Source of the DNA: UBA2329 sp964577215
GTDB lineage: Bacteria; Bacteroidota; Bacteroidia; Chitinophagales; Saprospiraceae
Assembly (NCBI GenBank): GCA_964577215.1
Contig: CAZNYK010000006.1
Span: forward strand, 1-62,762
DNA length: 62,762 bases
Direction of reading: 5' to 3'
A model generated the notes under the pieces. It was not told the DNA's origin. It worked only from the letters and a program-made list of their open reading frames with translations, and searched no databases. Made by a program: the position numbers and the translations under genes. Positions within the stretch are counted from its first letter, which is position 1. Every line of letters begins with the position of its first letter. Positions 7,530 to 16,478 of the stretch are shown here, in pieces.

Positions 7530-9428
7530 ATGGATAGGAATACAATTATAGGACTACTCCTGATCTTCGCCCTGCTAATGGCCTGGCAGCAATATATGAA
7601 GCCCAAAGCCCAAGCCATGGAGGCCGAAAAAAGGATGCAAGACTCCCTCAGCCGGGTTGAGCAAAAAGCCGCCCCGGAAACGCCCCGGCCTGCGGAAGAA
7701 CGCTCTAAGCCGGCAACGCCCGAAACCGCAAAACAGCCGGATTCGCTCGCTTTGGTCCGGGCGGCCTCCCAAATGGGAGCATTTGCCCCGGCAGCCACGG
7801 GTGAAGCGCAAACCTACACCCTGGAAAACGATCTGGTGCGCATTGTTTTTTCCAGCAAGGGCGGTCGCATTCAGTATGCCGAAATGAAGGAGCATTTCAA
7901 AGTGGATGAAGACGAGAAGAAAAATGAGATCAAATCCGCGCTAAAGCTCCTTGCCGACCCCAAAAACAAATTTGAATACCTGATCCCTGTAGCCGGCGCC
8001 CAGGGAGGTATCGTCAAATCGAGCGACCTGTATTTCAGCGCGGTCAAAGATGAAAACAGCCTCGTCTTCAGGGCTGATGCGGGTGAAGGGCGCTACTTTG
8101 AGCAACAATACACACTCGGCCCCGGCGATTACAAACTCGGGTACAATCTCCGTTTTGAAGGTTTCTCCTCCATCGTGCCCGCCGGCACTTCCGAGATCAA
8201 GCTGAACTGGATCGACTACTTGGATAAGTTGGAAAAGAACCACCGGTTTGAGAGAAATTATTCCACCGTCTATTTCCGGCCCGCAGACGATACGCCCAAT
8301 TACTGCTCCTGCACATCCAGCGATACAAAGGATAAAAACAATGTGCCGCTCAAATGGGTATCGCACGCCAACCAGTTTTTCAACACTGCATTAATGGCGG
8401 AACAGAGCTTCAAAGGCGCCGTCATGGAAACGGAAATGCTCGATCCCGCCGACGCCAACCTCAAGAAACTGCGGTCTGAAATACGCATTCCCTTCAACGG
8501 GGGAAACTCGGAGACGTTTGCCATGAGCATGTACCTCGGCCCCAACGAGTTCAACAGGCTCCGGGCCATGGGATACGAATTGGAAGACGTGATCCCCTTC
8601 GGAAGCAGCATACTCGGCTCCATCAACCGGTGGGTGGTGAGGCCGGTTTTCAATTTCCTGCTCGGTTTTATCGGTAGCAAAGGCATCGTCATCCTGATAC
8701 TCACGCTTATTGTAAAGATGGTAGTCTATCCGCTCACGTACCGGATGCTCTACTCGCAGTCGAAAATGGGCGCTCTGAAGCCCCAACTGGCACACCTCAA
8801 GGAACGATTCAAAGACGACCCGCAGCAGCAGCAGGTGGAAACGATGAAGATCTATCGCGAATTCGGCGTCAATCCCCTGGGAGGTTGCTTGCCAAGTTTG
8901 CTCCAAATGCCGATCTGGATCGCGCTGTACCGCTTTTTTCCGGCCTCCATTGAGTTCAGGCAGGCGAGTTTCTTATGGGCTACCGACTTGTCGAGCTACG
9001 ACGTGGCGCTCCGCCTGCCTATGGAATTGCCTCTCGGTTTCGGCGCGCATCTGAGTGCATTCACTTTTTTGTGGGCCATTTCCACGTTGGTCTATACGTA
9101 CTACAGCACCCGCGACATGGACTTCTCCGCCAATCCGGCCATGAAGTACATGCAGTATATTATGCCGCTGTTTTTCCTCGGATTCTTCAACAGCTATGCT
9201 TCGGGCCTCACGCTATATCTCCTGTTCAGCAACCTCATTACCATTATCCAAACCATTGTCACCCGCAATTACATCATCGACAAGGACAAGATACTGGCTC
9301 AAATGGAGGCATACCGCAAAAAACCGAAAAAGAAGAGCGGCTGGCAGGACCGGCTCGAACAGGCCATGAAGGAACAGCAGCGCGTGCAGGCCGAAAAGGC
9401 AAAGCAGGCTCCGAAAGGAAAGAAGTAG
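7530..9428 (+). CDS. yidC: Membrane protein insertase YidC
   Basis: YidC/Oxa1 inserts and folds proteins in the cytoplasmic membrane, alone or with Sec. The 632-residue protein has an N-terminal signal anchor MDRNTIIGLLLIFALLMAW, a charged linker, a periplasmic beta domain (about 90-360) and a five-helix C-terminal insertase core (about 370-580). The core includes LGGCLPSLLQMPIWIALY near residues 448-465. The tail is strongly basic (KKPKKKSGW, then KQAPKGKK), suited to ribosome contact. Length and layout are those of Gram-negative YidC. The start ATG 7530 gives the standard N-terminus. Confidence 0.96.
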   Translation: MDRNTIIGLLLIFALLMAWQQYMKPKAQAMEAEKRMQDSLSRVEQKAAPETPRPAEERSKPATPETAKQPDSLALVRAASQMGAFAPAATGEAQTYTLENDLVRIVFSSKGGRIQYAEMKEHFKVDEDEKKNEIKSALKLLADPKNKFEYLIPVAGAQGGIVKSSDLYFSAVKDENSLVFRADAGEGRYFEQQYTLGPGDYKLGYNLRFEGFSSIVPAGTSEIKLNWIDYLDKLEKNHRFERNYSTVYFRPADDTPNYCSCTSSDTKDKNNVPLKWVSHANQFFNTALMAEQSFKGAVMETEMLDPADANLKKLRSEIRIPFNGGNSETFAMSMYLGPNEFNRLRAMGYELEDVIPFGSSILGSINRWVVRPVFNFLLGFIGSKGIVILILTLIVKMVVYPLTYRMLYSQSKMGALKPQLAHLKERFKDDPQQQQVETMKIYREFGVNPLGGCLPSLLQMPIWIALYRFFPASIEFRQASFLWATDLSSYDVALRLPMELPLGFGAHLSAFTFLWAISTLVYTYYSTRDMDFSANPAMKYMQYIMPLFFLGFFNSYASGLTLYLLFSNLITIIQTIVTRNYIIDKDKILAQMEAYRKKPKKKSGWQDRLEQAMKEQQRVQAEKAKQAPKGKK

Positions 9429-9474
9429 GGCAAGGCGCCCGGGCTTCCGGCCCGTATGCACCGCACTCACCGCA

Positions 9475-10728
9475 TCACATTTCCCGCCGCTTCAGTTCCT
9501 TGGTCACCAACTGGTGCTCCCTGCTCATATCGCCGGTCACGGTAGTGTTTTCCTGGGCGCGACGAATGAGGAATGGCACCACTTCCCTCACAGGACCATA
9601 CACCACGTATTTGCCTGAATTGAAACCCGCTTTGGCGAGGTTGAAGGTGAGGTTATCGCTCATGCCGTACAACTGGCAAAAGAGCAAATGCGGGTGCCGG
9701 GGCGGCAGCTTCCGACCGGCGATGAGTTCGGCCATCAGCATGGCGCTCCGGGCATTGTGCGAGGCATTGCACACTGCAATGTGTTCAAAGTAGTCAATGC
9801 AAAAGCGCAATGCCGCATCAAAGGCGTGGTCGGTTGCTTCTTTATTGGGATGGATAGGAGAAGGGTAGCCCATGCGCTGCGCCCGTTCGCGTTCCTTGTC
9901 CATATATGCGCCGCGTACCAATTTGGCGCCGAGGATATACCCTTCGGCGGCGGCCCTGTCATATGAACGGATGAGATATTCCAAGCGATCGGCGCGATAC
10001 ATCTGGAAAGTGTGATACACTACAGCCCTGTCGTGATTGTAGCGCGCCATCATCAGCGTGGCGAGATGGTCAATGGCATCTTGTATCCAGGATTCTTCCG
10101 CATCGATGAACACGCTGATCCCCCTTTGCATTGCCGTATGACAAATGGCATCGATGCGTTTGAGAGCATTTTTGTATTCGCTGCGCTCCCTGTTGCTGAG
10201 CGAGTCTTTGGTCTGCATGGCTTCCAACAGGCCGAAACGAGCCAGCCCCGTGATCTTCACACTCACAATTTGCACACCGGCGCACTGGGCAGAAAACTCA
10301 ATGGCCCGGATGATCTCGTTCATGGTGTGATTAAAGTCTTCCTCGGTCTCTTTCGCTTCAACGCCGTAGTCCAGCGCGGAAAAAACCCCGGCCCCGTGCA
10401 GTTTATCGATATTTGCCGCACTGTCCAGCAGGGTAGTACCAGCGCAGAACTGCTCGAAGATGGTGCGTTTCACCACGCCTTCTACAAACGGCATTCTCAA
10501 GCGTATAGCTGCCAGTCCGAGCATGGAACCCACCCCTACCAACCAATGGTGGTTCATCAGTCCGAAAAGCCGGGCGGCTTTTTCGAGTTCCTGGTCGCTT
10601 TTCAGCGCAAAGGCTGTAGCGGTGTCTTCAAAATCGGGCATGGCTTGCGGGGTGTCGTCGCCTGATCTTTGCCAGGCTTCTGCAATCTTTTTTGCGGTGG
10701 TGGGAACAGGCTTTCCGGATTCTTTCAT
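9475..10728 (-). CDS. Proline dehydrogenase (monofunctional)
   Basis: This FAD enzyme oxidises proline to pyrroline-5-carboxylate in proline catabolism. The 417-residue protein is a lone PRODH barrel without the aldehyde dehydrogenase half of PutA. Signature stretches include ISVFIDAEESWIQDAID, VYHTFQMYRADRLEYLIR and GAKLVRGAYMDKERE, where the K-x-VRGAY lysine and arginine bind FAD/substrate. PRODH-type arginine residues occur near the C-terminus (FLIRRAQEN). The start is ATG 10728. Downstream it is convergent with yidC (46-base gap). Confidence 0.93.
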   Translation of the reverse strand: MKESGKPVPTTAKKIAEAWQRSGDDTPQAMPDFEDTATAFALKSDQELEKAARLFGLMNHHWLVGVGSMLGLAAIRLRMPFVEGVVKRTIFEQFCAGTTLLDSAANIDKLHGAGVFSALDYGVEAKETEEDFNHTMNEIIRAIEFSAQCAGVQIVSVKITGLARFGLLEAMQTKDSLSNRERSEYKNALKRIDAICHTAMQRGISVFIDAEESWIQDAIDHLATLMMARYNHDRAVVYHTFQMYRADRLEYLIRSYDRAAAEGYILGAKLVRGAYMDKERERAQRMGYPSPIHPNKEATDHAFDAALRFCIDYFEHIAVCNASHNARSAMLMAELIAGRKLPPRHPHLLFCQLYGMSDNLTFNLAKAGFNSGKYVVYGPVREVVPFLIRRAQENTTVTGDMSREHQLVTKELKRREM

Positions 10729-10760
10729 GTTCTGGTTTTATAATTGGTTAAGGTATACTC

Positions 10761-10820
10761 CATAGCCGGTGATTTGGGAATTTGGATTTTTGCAAATCAC
10801 TGGCTATGAGTTTCGTCGGG
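10761..10820 (-). repeat. Stem-loop with 16-base arms plus CCCGACGAAA box
   Basis: The arms at 10761-10776 and 10793-10808 pair with one mismatch, with a 16-base loop. On the minus strand the box CCCGACGAAA (10820-10811) precedes the stem. The element follows the aroE stop within about 5 bases and lies before the proline dehydrogenase start, so it could end or process the aroE transcript. There is no T-run. A related box plus stem is at 2368-2468. Confidence 0.75.
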
Positions 10821-10824
10821 TATA

Positions 10825-11568
10825 TTATGTAGTCCAAACCTCCCAAGCCTTTTCTGCCTGCAAATATAGCATATCCAGGCCATTGGCTGTTGCGCAGCCC
10901 GCGAGTTTACCGCGTTGCAGAAATACAGTTTGCTCCGGGTTATACACCAAATCGAACAAAAGGTTTTCAGCAGTCAGGTATTCGTAAGGTACCGGCGGGA
11001 AGCGCTCCGTTTCGGGGGCCATTCCCAAAGGGGTGGTATTGATGAGCAGGGGAAATCGGGCGAGGTGTTCGCGATCGAGCAGTTCGTAAGGTATCCTGTT
11101 TTCACCCCCCTGCCGGGAGACGAAAAGGTACGGCATTGCCATCTGCCGCAACACCCAGGCAACGGCTTTGGCCGCGCCTCCTGTGCCCAGGATGAGCGCC
11201 CCGGCGGGATGTCTTCCGCTGTCGGCCAAAAAGCGACGAAGAGACTCCCTGAATCCGTACACGTCTGTATTGTAACCGGTGAGGCTTCCCCCTTTCACCT
11301 TTATAGTGTTTACCGCACCCACGGCACCTGCACCCGGTTCCACCGCATTCAGCAAAGGAATAACCGATTGTTTGTAGGGGATGGTCACATTCAGCCCGCA
11401 AAGCTCCGGGTACCGGGCTATCAGACCGGGCAACATATCTATGCGCTCAATGGGAAAAAGCTCATACGCGCAATCTGCGATGCCTTCCCTGAGGAATTTC
11501 TCCGAGAAATACCTTTTGGAAAAGGAATGCGACAACGGGTAACCGATCAATCCGAAAAGACGGGCCAT
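10825..11568 (-). CDS. aroE: Shikimate dehydrogenase
   Basis: It catalyses NADPH-dependent reduction of 3-dehydroshikimate to shikimate in aromatic amino acid synthesis. The 247-residue protein starts FGLIGYPLSHSFSKRYF (substrate serines at S14/S16 region). It also has NVTIPYK (catalytic Lys) near residues 59-65, NTIKV near residue 87, the Rossmann motif GTGGAAKAV near residues 128-136, and NTTPLGM near residues 178-184. It is slightly short for AroE, as is common in Bacteroidota. The start is ATG 11568; a CATCTTTG -7-like box lies 23 bases upstream. Confidence 0.95.
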   Translation of the reverse strand: MARLFGLIGYPLSHSFSKRYFSEKFLREGIADCAYELFPIERIDMLPGLIARYPELCGLNVTIPYKQSVIPLLNAVEPGAGAVGAVNTIKVKGGSLTGYNTDVYGFRESLRRFLADSGRHPAGALILGTGGAAKAVAWVLRQMAMPYLFVSRQGGENRIPYELLDREHLARFPLLINTTPLGMAPETERFPPVPYEYLTAENLLFDLVYNPEQTVFLQRGKLAGCATANGLDMLYLQAEKAWEVWTT

Positions 11569-11590
11569 ACTTTAACCAAACATTAATAGA

Positions 11591-11598
11591 CAAAGATG
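11591..11598 (-). promoter_or_regulatory. Candidate -7 box upstream of aroE
   Basis: On the minus strand the sequence is CATCTTTG, one change from TAnnTTTG, 23 bases before the aroE ATG. No clear -33 element was found. Confidence 0.35.
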
Positions 11599-11683
11599 GG
11601 TAAACATCCTTAAATTTGAGTCTCATTTAGTTTGGTTTCTACTCGCCCCCGATTCTCCGATCATTCGCTCAAAACGCTTTGCG

Positions 11684-13027
11684 ATGAGACTGAAACTTTT
11701 ACTTCTCTTTCTCCTTACCGGGCTGCTGCTCTCCGGCTGCCGCCCCGATGATGACAATTCTTTGTTGGATGAAGAATTAGACAGGGTACTCACCTTTATT
11801 TCGGGCGGAGCAGGCCGTTCCTTTTTCCGCATGCCTGCCTCCGGCGACTACGCATCCATACCGCAGGACCCCAAAAACCCGATCACCAAAACCAAGGTGG
11901 ATTTGGGACGCCTTTTATTTCACGAAACCGGGCTGGGCCTCGAGCCTGCACAGGCTGTGGGGCAGGGAAGGTTCTCCTGCGCGTCGTGCCACTTTGCTTC
12001 CGCCGGTTTCCAGGCGGGGCGTTTCCAGGGGATCGGAGAGGGGGGAATCGGCTTCGGCATAAACGGGGAAGGTCGTATGAAAGACCCGGATTACCAAGTG
12101 ATAGACATGGACGTGCAGCCCATTCGCTCGCCGGCTGCGCTCAATACGGCTTTCCAGGAATTGATGCTGTGGAACGGGCAATTCGGCAGCACTGGAATGA
12201 ATATCGGCACCGAGTACGCATGGTCGGCAGGAACCCCGAAAGAAAACAACCACCTTGGGTTTCACGGCGTGGAAACCCAGGCTATTGCCGGGTTGAAAGT
12301 GCACCGGCTCAAGGCCATACGGGAATTTATCGAGCATACCGGCTACAAACCGATGTACGATGCAGCCTTCCCCGACGTACCGGAACAGGATCGCTACGGC
12401 GCCATCACCACCGGCTTGGCCATAGCCGCCTATGAACGCACCCTCCTGGCCAACGAATCTCCCTGGCAGCAATGGTTGAGCGGCAAATCCAATGCCATGA
12501 GCGATGCGGAAAAAGCCGGCGCCATCCTGTTTTTCGGCAAAGCGCTGTGCGGCTCCTGCCATACCGGCCCCGCACTGAACAGCATGTCGTTCCATGCATT
12601 GGGCATGAAAAGCCTGCGCGAGTGTCCCGAACCCGTATTCAAAGTACCAGTTGAAGCCCCTGAAGACCTGGGGCGCGGCGGATTTACCGGCAGGGGTTCG
12701 GATATGTATAAATTCAAGACGCCGCAATTGTATAACCTCAGCGATTCTCCTTTTTACGGGCATGGCGCTTCCTTCCGCACCATCAGGGAGGTGGTGGAAT
12801 ATAAAAACCGCGCCGTGCCGGAAAACCCCGATGTACCGCCGGCCCGCTTAGACCCCGCGTTCATACCGCTGGGACTCACCGATGCAGAGATCACAGAGAT
12901 TGCGACCTTCCTGGCCAAATCCCTTCACGACCCAAACCTGAAGCGGTATCAACCGGACCAGGTGCTGTCGGGGCAGTGCTTTCCGTTTAATGATCCTTTG
13001 GCAAGAGCACAGCTGGGCTGCGATTGA
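11684..13027 (+). CDS. Di-haem cytochrome c peroxidase / MauG-like lipoprotein
   Basis: This 447-residue exported protein has the N-terminus MRLKLLLLFLLTGLLLSGC, a lipoprotein signal with Cys 19. Two haem-binding sites are present, CASCH at about residue 98 and CGSCH at about residue 288, spaced as in bacterial di-haem peroxidases (CcpA/MauG superfamily). Such enzymes reduce periplasmic hydrogen peroxide or oxidise a protein partner; which applies here cannot be told. The start is ATG 11684. It is convergent with the PD40 protein gene 8 bases on. Confidence 0.92.
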   Translation: MRLKLLLLFLLTGLLLSGCRPDDDNSLLDEELDRVLTFISGGAGRSFFRMPASGDYASIPQDPKNPITKTKVDLGRLLFHETGLGLEPAQAVGQGRFSCASCHFASAGFQAGRFQGIGEGGIGFGINGEGRMKDPDYQVIDMDVQPIRSPAALNTAFQELMLWNGQFGSTGMNIGTEYAWSAGTPKENNHLGFHGVETQAIAGLKVHRLKAIREFIEHTGYKPMYDAAFPDVPEQDRYGAITTGLAIAAYERTLLANESPWQQWLSGKSNAMSDAEKAGAILFFGKALCGSCHTGPALNSMSFHALGMKSLRECPEPVFKVPVEAPEDLGRGGFTGRGSDMYKFKTPQLYNLSDSPFYGHGASFRTIREVVEYKNRAVPENPDVPPARLDPAFIPLGLTDAEITEIATFLAKSLHDPNLKRYQPDQVLSGQCFPFNDPLARAQLGCD

Positions 13028-13035
13028 ATGTTATC

Positions 13036-13935
13036 CTATTCCGACCCCACCACGGCCAACTGAAATTGCCGGTACCCCGGCCCTGCGGCCAAGCGGGTGA
13101 TCTGCCGGATGTTGTAGAAGCGCAGATCGGCGATCTCTACCCAGTCCTCGTCTGTGCGGGCGTTGTATTTGTAAAGCTTGCTGCCTTGTCCCATGATAAG
13201 GGTACCGTCGGGCAGCACGGCAAAGTCTTCGGATTCGGGCAGGGTTTCAATGATCTCTTCCGGGGCGGTAGTTGTTGCCATCGGTTTTCTTTTCATGATC
13301 TTCCAACTGCCGTAATTGCTCTTGGCCACATAAGCTAAGCTCCCGTCGGGCAGCATGCGGAAGCAACGCCCAGGGTTGGTAGCTACCGGGGTGAGCCGGT
13401 CGTAGTCCGTTTCTGCAATGACGAGTTGATTGGGGTCGCCCACCAGGAAAAGCGCTACCTGCCGGCTGTTGAGCCATTGGTAATAGCCGATCTTCGTAAG
13501 GTACTTGAACACAGGCCTGCCGTTGCTCAGCTTGTCTATGGGGAATTGCCAGAGCCGCTGGATCGTATCGCGTCCTTCAAATTCCATGCGCACCGCCGAG
13601 AAACTATAGTAATCGGGCATTCGAAAAGGCGAGTACTCCCCTTCAGGCGTTTTGGTAACGCGCGTGCGGGTTTGTTTTTCAAGGTCAAGCGCAAAAATTT
13701 CAGGTTGGCTCTCATTGGGCAATCGGCTGGATATGTACAGTTCCGAATTGCTGAAAAATGCAGGATGGTTGTTGTAGCCGTTCGGGTTGAAAGCCGTAAG
13801 AAACTTGGGTTTGGTGAACTCAAAAACCGAGTCGTTCATCTGTTTCACTTCGAACAGGTAAATATTCGACGGTTTCATTTGTGCGGCAGCTGCATGTGCA
13901 GTTGCAAACAGGATTAGGAAAATCAAATAGCGCAT
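13036..13935 (-). CDS. Secreted PD40/TolB-like beta-propeller protein
   Basis: This 299-residue protein has a Sec signal MRYLIFLILFATAHAAAAQ and WD40-like (PD40) segments. Examples are NNHPAFFSNSELYISSRLPN, GEYSPFRMPDYYSFSAVRM and CFRMLPDGSLAYVAKS. It is likely a periplasmic or surface propeller involved in binding; no catalytic residues are seen. ATG 13935 is preferred over an in-frame ATG at 13974 because it yields a clean signal peptide at the N-terminus. Confidence 0.75.
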   Translation of the reverse strand: MRYLIFLILFATAHAAAAQMKPSNIYLFEVKQMNDSVFEFTKPKFLTAFNPNGYNNHPAFFSNSELYISSRLPNESQPEIFALDLEKQTRTRVTKTPEGEYSPFRMPDYYSFSAVRMEFEGRDTIQRLWQFPIDKLSNGRPVFKYLTKIGYYQWLNSRQVALFLVGDPNQLVIAETDYDRLTPVATNPGRCFRMLPDGSLAYVAKSNYGSWKIMKRKPMATTTAPEEIIETLPESEDFAVLPDGTLIMGQGSKLYKYNARTDEDWVEIADLRFYNIRQITRLAAGPGYRQFQLAVVGSE

Positions 13936-14131
13936 AGCCTCTGGATGTTTGGGGGTAAAGGTACATATTTTCAAATACTATGGCTATATTCCCAACAACG
14001 ATCTCTGGATTTATGAGTTGAAGTTGAAGCGGGTGGAGTAACACATTGCGCTTTTGTCTTCCCCCCGCCCATTTCCTCTTCCCTCCATTGCAGGAAAAAT
14101 GCCTACCTTGTCCTCTCAAATATTACATACC

Positions 14132-16228
14132 ATGAACCGGTTCTTTATATTATTCGCCTTTACGGCTCTCACCCAAACCGCACACGCACAGCCCATTGTC
14201 CAATTACAGACTTTCGCTACCGGCTTCACCCGTCCGGTGGACATTGCCTCCGCCGGCGACGCGCGCCTCTTCATCGTGGAGCAAGCCGGCATCATACACA
14301 TCCTTGATTCGTTGGGACAACGCTTGCCCACGCCTTTTTTGGATATCCGGGGCAGGATCAACTCTTCAGCCAACGAACGGGGTCTCCTGGGCTTGGTTTT
14401 CCATCCCAACTATGAGGAAAACGGCTATTTCTACGTCAATTACACCAATACTTCCGGCCATACCCGCATCTCCCGCTTCCGGGTCACAACAGCCAATCCC
14501 AACGTAGCCGACCCCGACAGCGAGTTGATCCTCCTGGGCGTGAACCAGCCTTTCTCCAATCACAATGCCGGCGACCTCAACTTCGGCCCCGAAGGCTACC
14601 TCTATTTCGGCCTCGGCGACGGCGGCTCCGGCGGAGACCCGAACAACAACGGCCAGAACCGGCAGTCGTTACTCGGCAAAATGATACGCATAGACGTCAA
14701 CAACGGCAACCCCTACGCCATACCGGCTGACAATCCTTTTGTCAACGATCCCAGCACCCTCAACGAGATATGGGCCATCGGACTGCGAAACCCCTGGCGA
14801 TTCAGCTTCGACCGACTGACCGGCGACATGTGGCTGTCCGATGTAGGACAAAACTCCTGGGAAGAGATCAACTTCCAGCCCGCCTCCAGTGCCGGCGGCG
14901 AAAACTACGGCTGGCGTTGCTACGAGGGCAATAACACCTACAACACCTCCGGCTGCCAACCTGCATCGGCGTACACCTTTCCCATACATACGTACCCGAA
15001 CAACTTCAACAACGGATGCTCAGTGACCGGAGGCTTCGTCTATCGCGGCAGCGATTTCCCCGACCTGTACGGCCATTACATTTATACCGACTATTGCAGC
15101 GGCAGGATATGGTCGCTCACTCCCAACGGACAGAGCGGCTGGACCAACCGCCAACTGCTGCAAGGAGCTTCCAACCAGTATGCGACATTTGGAGAAAACC
15201 ACAACGGGGAGTTATTCCTGGCCACCCGCAATTCTGGCGTCATTCAAAGGGTACGCGAGCTTTGTTCTCCTTTCCAGGTGTCAGGCGCCGTAGCCGATGA
15301 AACCTGCTTCGGCCAATCTGACGGCCGCATTGACCTGGGCATCGAAAATCCCGGCGCCACGCATACCATTGCCTGGTCAACCGGCGAAAATACGGCTTCG
15401 CTTGGCAATCTCGCTCCGGGAACATATTCGGTGTCTGTCACAAATTCCATTTCCTGTGTCCGAACGCTTTCCTTCACCATCGCACCAGCCGATTCCATAC
15501 CTGCTCCGCAATTCCAGCAAAGCGAACTGACCATCTGCAGCGGCGCTACGGCCCAACTTATCGCGCCGGAAGCGCCCGTGGGATTCAGTTACCAATGGTA
15601 CCTGAACGAAGAGCCGGTTCCAGGTGCAACGGAACAAACGTTCCCTACTGATGAAGCAGGGGCTTATTCCGTGGCGTTCATCTCGCCGGCAGGTTGTGTT
15701 TCCCAACCGTCCGGGCCGCTTATCGTTTCCGTGGATATTTTCCCAGTACTGCCCCCGGTTTTGGTAAACGGGAATGTACTTTCCGTGCCAGACCTGGAGC
15801 TGTTTGCCGCCTATCAATGGTACCTCAACGGGGAGACCATCCCCGGCGCCGACGGGCCGACATATACGGCGCTGGAATCCGGGGCGTATTTTGCCAGGGC
15901 CTTCACCCTCGCCGGTTGCATTTATGAATGGGATCCTGTAACCGTAACGGTGAGCAGCATTGCCGAAAGGATCGGCCTTCAGCGCTTTGTCGCTTCGCCC
16001 AATCCCACCCGCGATTTACTGAATATCGACCTGGAAATGAGCGAATCCTCCCAACTGACGCTGCGCCTGCTCGATATTTCAGGCAAAACGGTTTGGGAAC
16101 GCCGCGAGCGCGTGGCCGGCGCCTGGCGCATCGAAGCGGACATGAGCAAATTGCCGGCGGGACAGTACTCCCTGGTACTGCTGCGAGGGAGACAACACGT
16201 GGCGGGAGTGGCGGTGGTCAAAGCATAG
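14132..16228 (+). CDS. PQQ-dependent sugar dehydrogenase with T9SS sorting domain
   Basis: This 698-residue secreted protein has the signal peptide MNRFFILFAFTALTQTAHAQ. Residues about 25-370 are a glucose/sorbosone dehydrogenase propeller: GLVFHPNYEENGYFYVNYT, NHNAGDLNFGPEGYLYFGLG and GGENYGWRCYEG are hallmark stretches with the catalytic His and Ca/PQQ ligands. Two or three Ig/SprB-like repeats follow. A T9SS type A sorting domain (ASPNPTRDLLNIDLE...LPAGQYSLVLLRG) ends the protein, so it should be exported by type IX secretion and anchored or released at the surface. ATG 14132 is chosen for the signal peptide. The TAG stop lies inside the first unit of a 7-base repeat. Confidence 0.92.
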   Translation: MNRFFILFAFTALTQTAHAQPIVQLQTFATGFTRPVDIASAGDARLFIVEQAGIIHILDSLGQRLPTPFLDIRGRINSSANERGLLGLVFHPNYEENGYFYVNYTNTSGHTRISRFRVTTANPNVADPDSELILLGVNQPFSNHNAGDLNFGPEGYLYFGLGDGGSGGDPNNNGQNRQSLLGKMIRIDVNNGNPYAIPADNPFVNDPSTLNEIWAIGLRNPWRFSFDRLTGDMWLSDVGQNSWEEINFQPASSAGGENYGWRCYEGNNTYNTSGCQPASAYTFPIHTYPNNFNNGCSVTGGFVYRGSDFPDLYGHYIYTDYCSGRIWSLTPNGQSGWTNRQLLQGASNQYATFGENHNGELFLATRNSGVIQRVRELCSPFQVSGAVADETCFGQSDGRIDLGIENPGATHTIAWSTGENTASLGNLAPGTYSVSVTNSISCVRTLSFTIAPADSIPAPQFQQSELTICSGATAQLIAPEAPVGFSYQWYLNEEPVPGATEQTFPTDEAGAYSVAFISPAGCVSQPSGPLIVSVDIFPVLPPVLVNGNVLSVPDLELFAAYQWYLNGETIPGADGPTYTALESGAYFARAFTLAGCIYEWDPVTVTVSSIAERIGLQRFVASPNPTRDLLNIDLEMSESSQLTLRLLDISGKTVWERRERVAGAWRIEADMSKLPAGQYSLVLLRGRQHVAGVAVVKA

Positions 16229-16263
16229 AGCATAGAGCATAGAGCATAGAGCATAGAGCATAG
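16222..16263 (+). repeat. 7-base tandem array, 6 x agcatag
   Basis: Six exact copies begin at the last codons of the PQQ dehydrogenase (AAA GCA TAG A). TAG recurs at 16226, 16233 and 16240, giving stops in all three frames. Downstream to 16435 the sequence holds no gene: a pair of gggcaga units near 16315-16328 and low-complexity DNA. The same word recurs at 36114-36134. Confidence 0.97.
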
Positions 16264-16435
16264 AGGGCCGCACCGGGCGACTCATACTGAGCCGGCCGAA
16301 GTAAGCCGAGGGGCAGAGGGCAGAAGGAAAACCGAAACGCGTTAGCACATAAAAATCTGCTTCCCGCGCCCAAGCGCGGTTCGCAGTTCTTCAACACACC
16401 CTCCGTCCCACGCCCCTGGCTTGGTACGGCGGGTG

Positions 16436-16467
16436 AAATCAGCACATTAGCAAATCAGCAAATCAGC
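16436..16467 (+). repeat. 8-base tandem array, aaatcagc-type, upstream of SDR start
   Basis: Four contiguous octamers (aaatcagc, acattagc, aaatcagc, aaatcagc) end 11 bases before the SDR start codon. They occupy the ribosome-binding/leader position, so a change in copy number would change the leader but not the reading frame. Confidence 0.8.
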
Positions 16468-16478
16468 ACATCAAAACA

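Noticed and set aside
7330..7551. Open frame over the yidC leader (73 residues)
   Set aside because: It overlaps the yidC start and promoter, has no family likeness, and shows no sign of selection that I can see.
9436..9454. Possible hairpin cgggc-ttccg-gcccg between yidC and proline dehydrogenase genes as a terminator
   Set aside because: The stem is only 5 bases and there is no T-run on either strand.
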